64,000 bases of DNA from Candidatus Izimoplasma sp. ZiA1 (lineage in GTDB: Bacteria; Bacillota_I; Bacilli_A; Izemoplasmatales; Izemoplasmataceae), in assembly GCA_002285055.1 (NCBI GenBank), contig NQYJ01000004.1:1-64000 (forward strand), read 5' to 3'. Positions 63,020-64,000 of the stretch are shown piece after piece. Position numbers and translations under genes: made by a program. The notes under the pieces were generated by a model, which did no database searches, was not told where the DNA came from, and saw only the letters and a program-made list of their open reading frames with translations. How positions within the stretch are numbered: the stretch's first letter is position 1; every line of letters begins with the position of its first letter.

Positions 63020-64000
63020 ATGTTTGTTCAAAAACTCAACAAAGAGAATCAAAATCTAATTGAATTTGCACATAAAATGCATCAAGAAGGGAATTTTCTT
63101 CCTGATACATATGTTTTAGATGTTGATCAAATAATCGAAAATGGTAAAAAAATAGTAAAGTCATGTGGTAATGACATTACACCATTATTTATGTTAAAAC
63201 AAATTGGAAGAAACCCATATATTGGAAAAAAATTACTAGAAATTGGATTTAGTGGCGCAGTTGCAGTTGATTTTAAGGATTGTCTAACATTAATGCAAAA
63301 CAATATCCCAATAATTCATGCTGGACATCTAGTTCAAATACCTAGTAAGTTCATTAAAAAATTACTTGAATACGGTGTTAAATACATAACTGTTTATAGT
63401 TATGAAAAAGCTGTAGAAATAAATAAAATAGCTACAGAACTAGGTATAGTTCAAGAAGTATTTGTAAAAATTTATGCGGATAAGGAAAGTTTATATAACG
63501 GACAACATTCTGGAGTTTTACCAGAAGAAACGTTAAATTTTGTTAGAAAAATTGATAAACTTAACCATTTAAAAGTTAATGGATTAACTACTTTTCCAGC
63601 TTTTATATATGACTGTAATTTAAATGATATAGTCAAAACTAAAAACATGGATGCATTAACAAAAGCTAATGAAGTTTTAAAAGCACATAACATCTTTGTT
63701 AAAGAACTTAACTTACCATCTTCTAACTGTGTTTATAATACAGAACTTGTAAAAAGTTTAGGCGGAACAATGATTGAACCTGGACATTCATTAACAGGTT
63801 CAACAATGATGCATGAGAAAAACGAGTTAGATGAGAAAATATCATATTTATATTTAAGTGAAGTATCACATACATTTGATGATCATACATCAGTTTATGG
63901 TGGAGGATTTTACCCAAGAGGAAAACTAAGTAATGCTCTTGTTGGTTTAGATAAAACACTAACAGATGTTTTACCACTAACTCCTGAAAGTATTGATTAT
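63020..64000 (+). CDS. yhfX: YhfX-type PLP-dependent enzyme (cut by window end)
   Basis: Open from the ATG at 63020 (AAGGAG site at 63,006) with no stop before base 64,000, so the C-terminus is outside. It starts MFVQKLNKENQNLIEFAHKM. Fold-type III alanine-racemase-like barrel with the probable Schiff-base Lys60 in PLFMLKQIGRNP, and YGGGFYPRGK in the later part. It matches YhfX in order and operon position. If the operon follows E. coli content, yhfW could lie further right. Confidence 0.85.
   Translation, partial: MFVQKLNKENQNLIEFAHKMHQEGNFLPDTYVLDVDQIIENGKKIVKSCGNDITPLFMLKQIGRNPYIGKKLLEIGFSGAVAVDFKDCLTLMQNNIPIIHAGHLVQIPSKFIKKLLEYGVKYITVYSYEKAVEINKIATELGIVQEVFVKIYADKESLYNGQHSGVLPEETLNFVRKIDKLNHLKVNGLTTFPAFIYDCNLNDIVKTKNMDALTKANEVLKAHNIFVKELNLPSSNCVYNTELVKSLGGTMIEPGHSLTGSTMMHEKNELDEKISYLYLSEVSHTFDDHTSVYGGGFYPRGKLSNALVGLDKTLTDVLPLTPESIDY

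Overview
The window is strongly AT-rich bacterial DNA that uses the standard genetic code: tryptophan is TGG, and TGA acts as a stop (for example feoA and yhfY). Starts are often TTG behind strong AGGAGG-type ribosome sites. The gene set fits a low-GC Firmicute or Mollicute-like lineage of the Izemoplasma/Haloplasma kind: glmS-glmM-glmU, infC-rpmI-rplT with an L20-type leader, 6S RNA, a single-chain PurL, guanine riboswitches, FeoAB and an LtaS-like enzyme. This placement is inference.

Bases 1-40,115 are ordinary chromosome. Amino-sugar synthesis (glmS, glmM, glmU) leads into infC-rpmI-rplT. Then come a polysaccharide polymerase/ligase-like protein, a 6S RNA gene, small membrane proteins, a MarR regulator, an M42 peptidase, rsmD-coaD, a Fur-family regulator, rsmH, an ElaA-like acetyltransferase, a degenerate pyrophosphatase-like protein, a class II photolyase and an FAD protein. 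From 34,456 down to 19,518 on the minus strand lies the purine block guaB | purE-K-L-C-F-M-N-H-D-guaA. Guanine-class riboswitches with terminators precede both guaB and purE, so IMP synthesis and IMP-to-GMP conversion share one ligand. feoAB, an HTH regulator with a repeat-protein partner, and an LtaS-like enzyme follow.

Bases 40,178-56,670 are an accessory island built on tRNA-Arg(TCT). A 48-bp copy of the tRNA 3' end recurs at 47,100, bounding a 6.9-kb element with a replication-initiator-like gene, an HNH endonuclease broken by frameshift and several unknown small genes, but no recombinase. The sequence just after the tRNA recurs at 53,950. Between 47.1 and 54 kb lie a dead IS3-family copy, a 931-residue membrane-TPR-PIN-like protein, and an overlapping three-gene operon ending in a ComEC-like metallo-beta-lactamase-fold protein; this is my best candidate for an undescribed, possibly defensive, system. 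From 54.0 to 56.6 kb a roughly 0.86-0.91 kb unit is repeated three times. Each unit has its own promoter, a long conserved leader and two related small membrane proteins.

Bases 56,818-64,000 hold a yhf-type operon (yhfU, yhfT, an amidase-signature protein, yhfZ, yhfY, php/yhfV, yhfS, and yhfX cut by the window end). Two matching TGTACAA-N4-TTGTACA-type palindromes, one at each promoter, are probable YhfZ operators.
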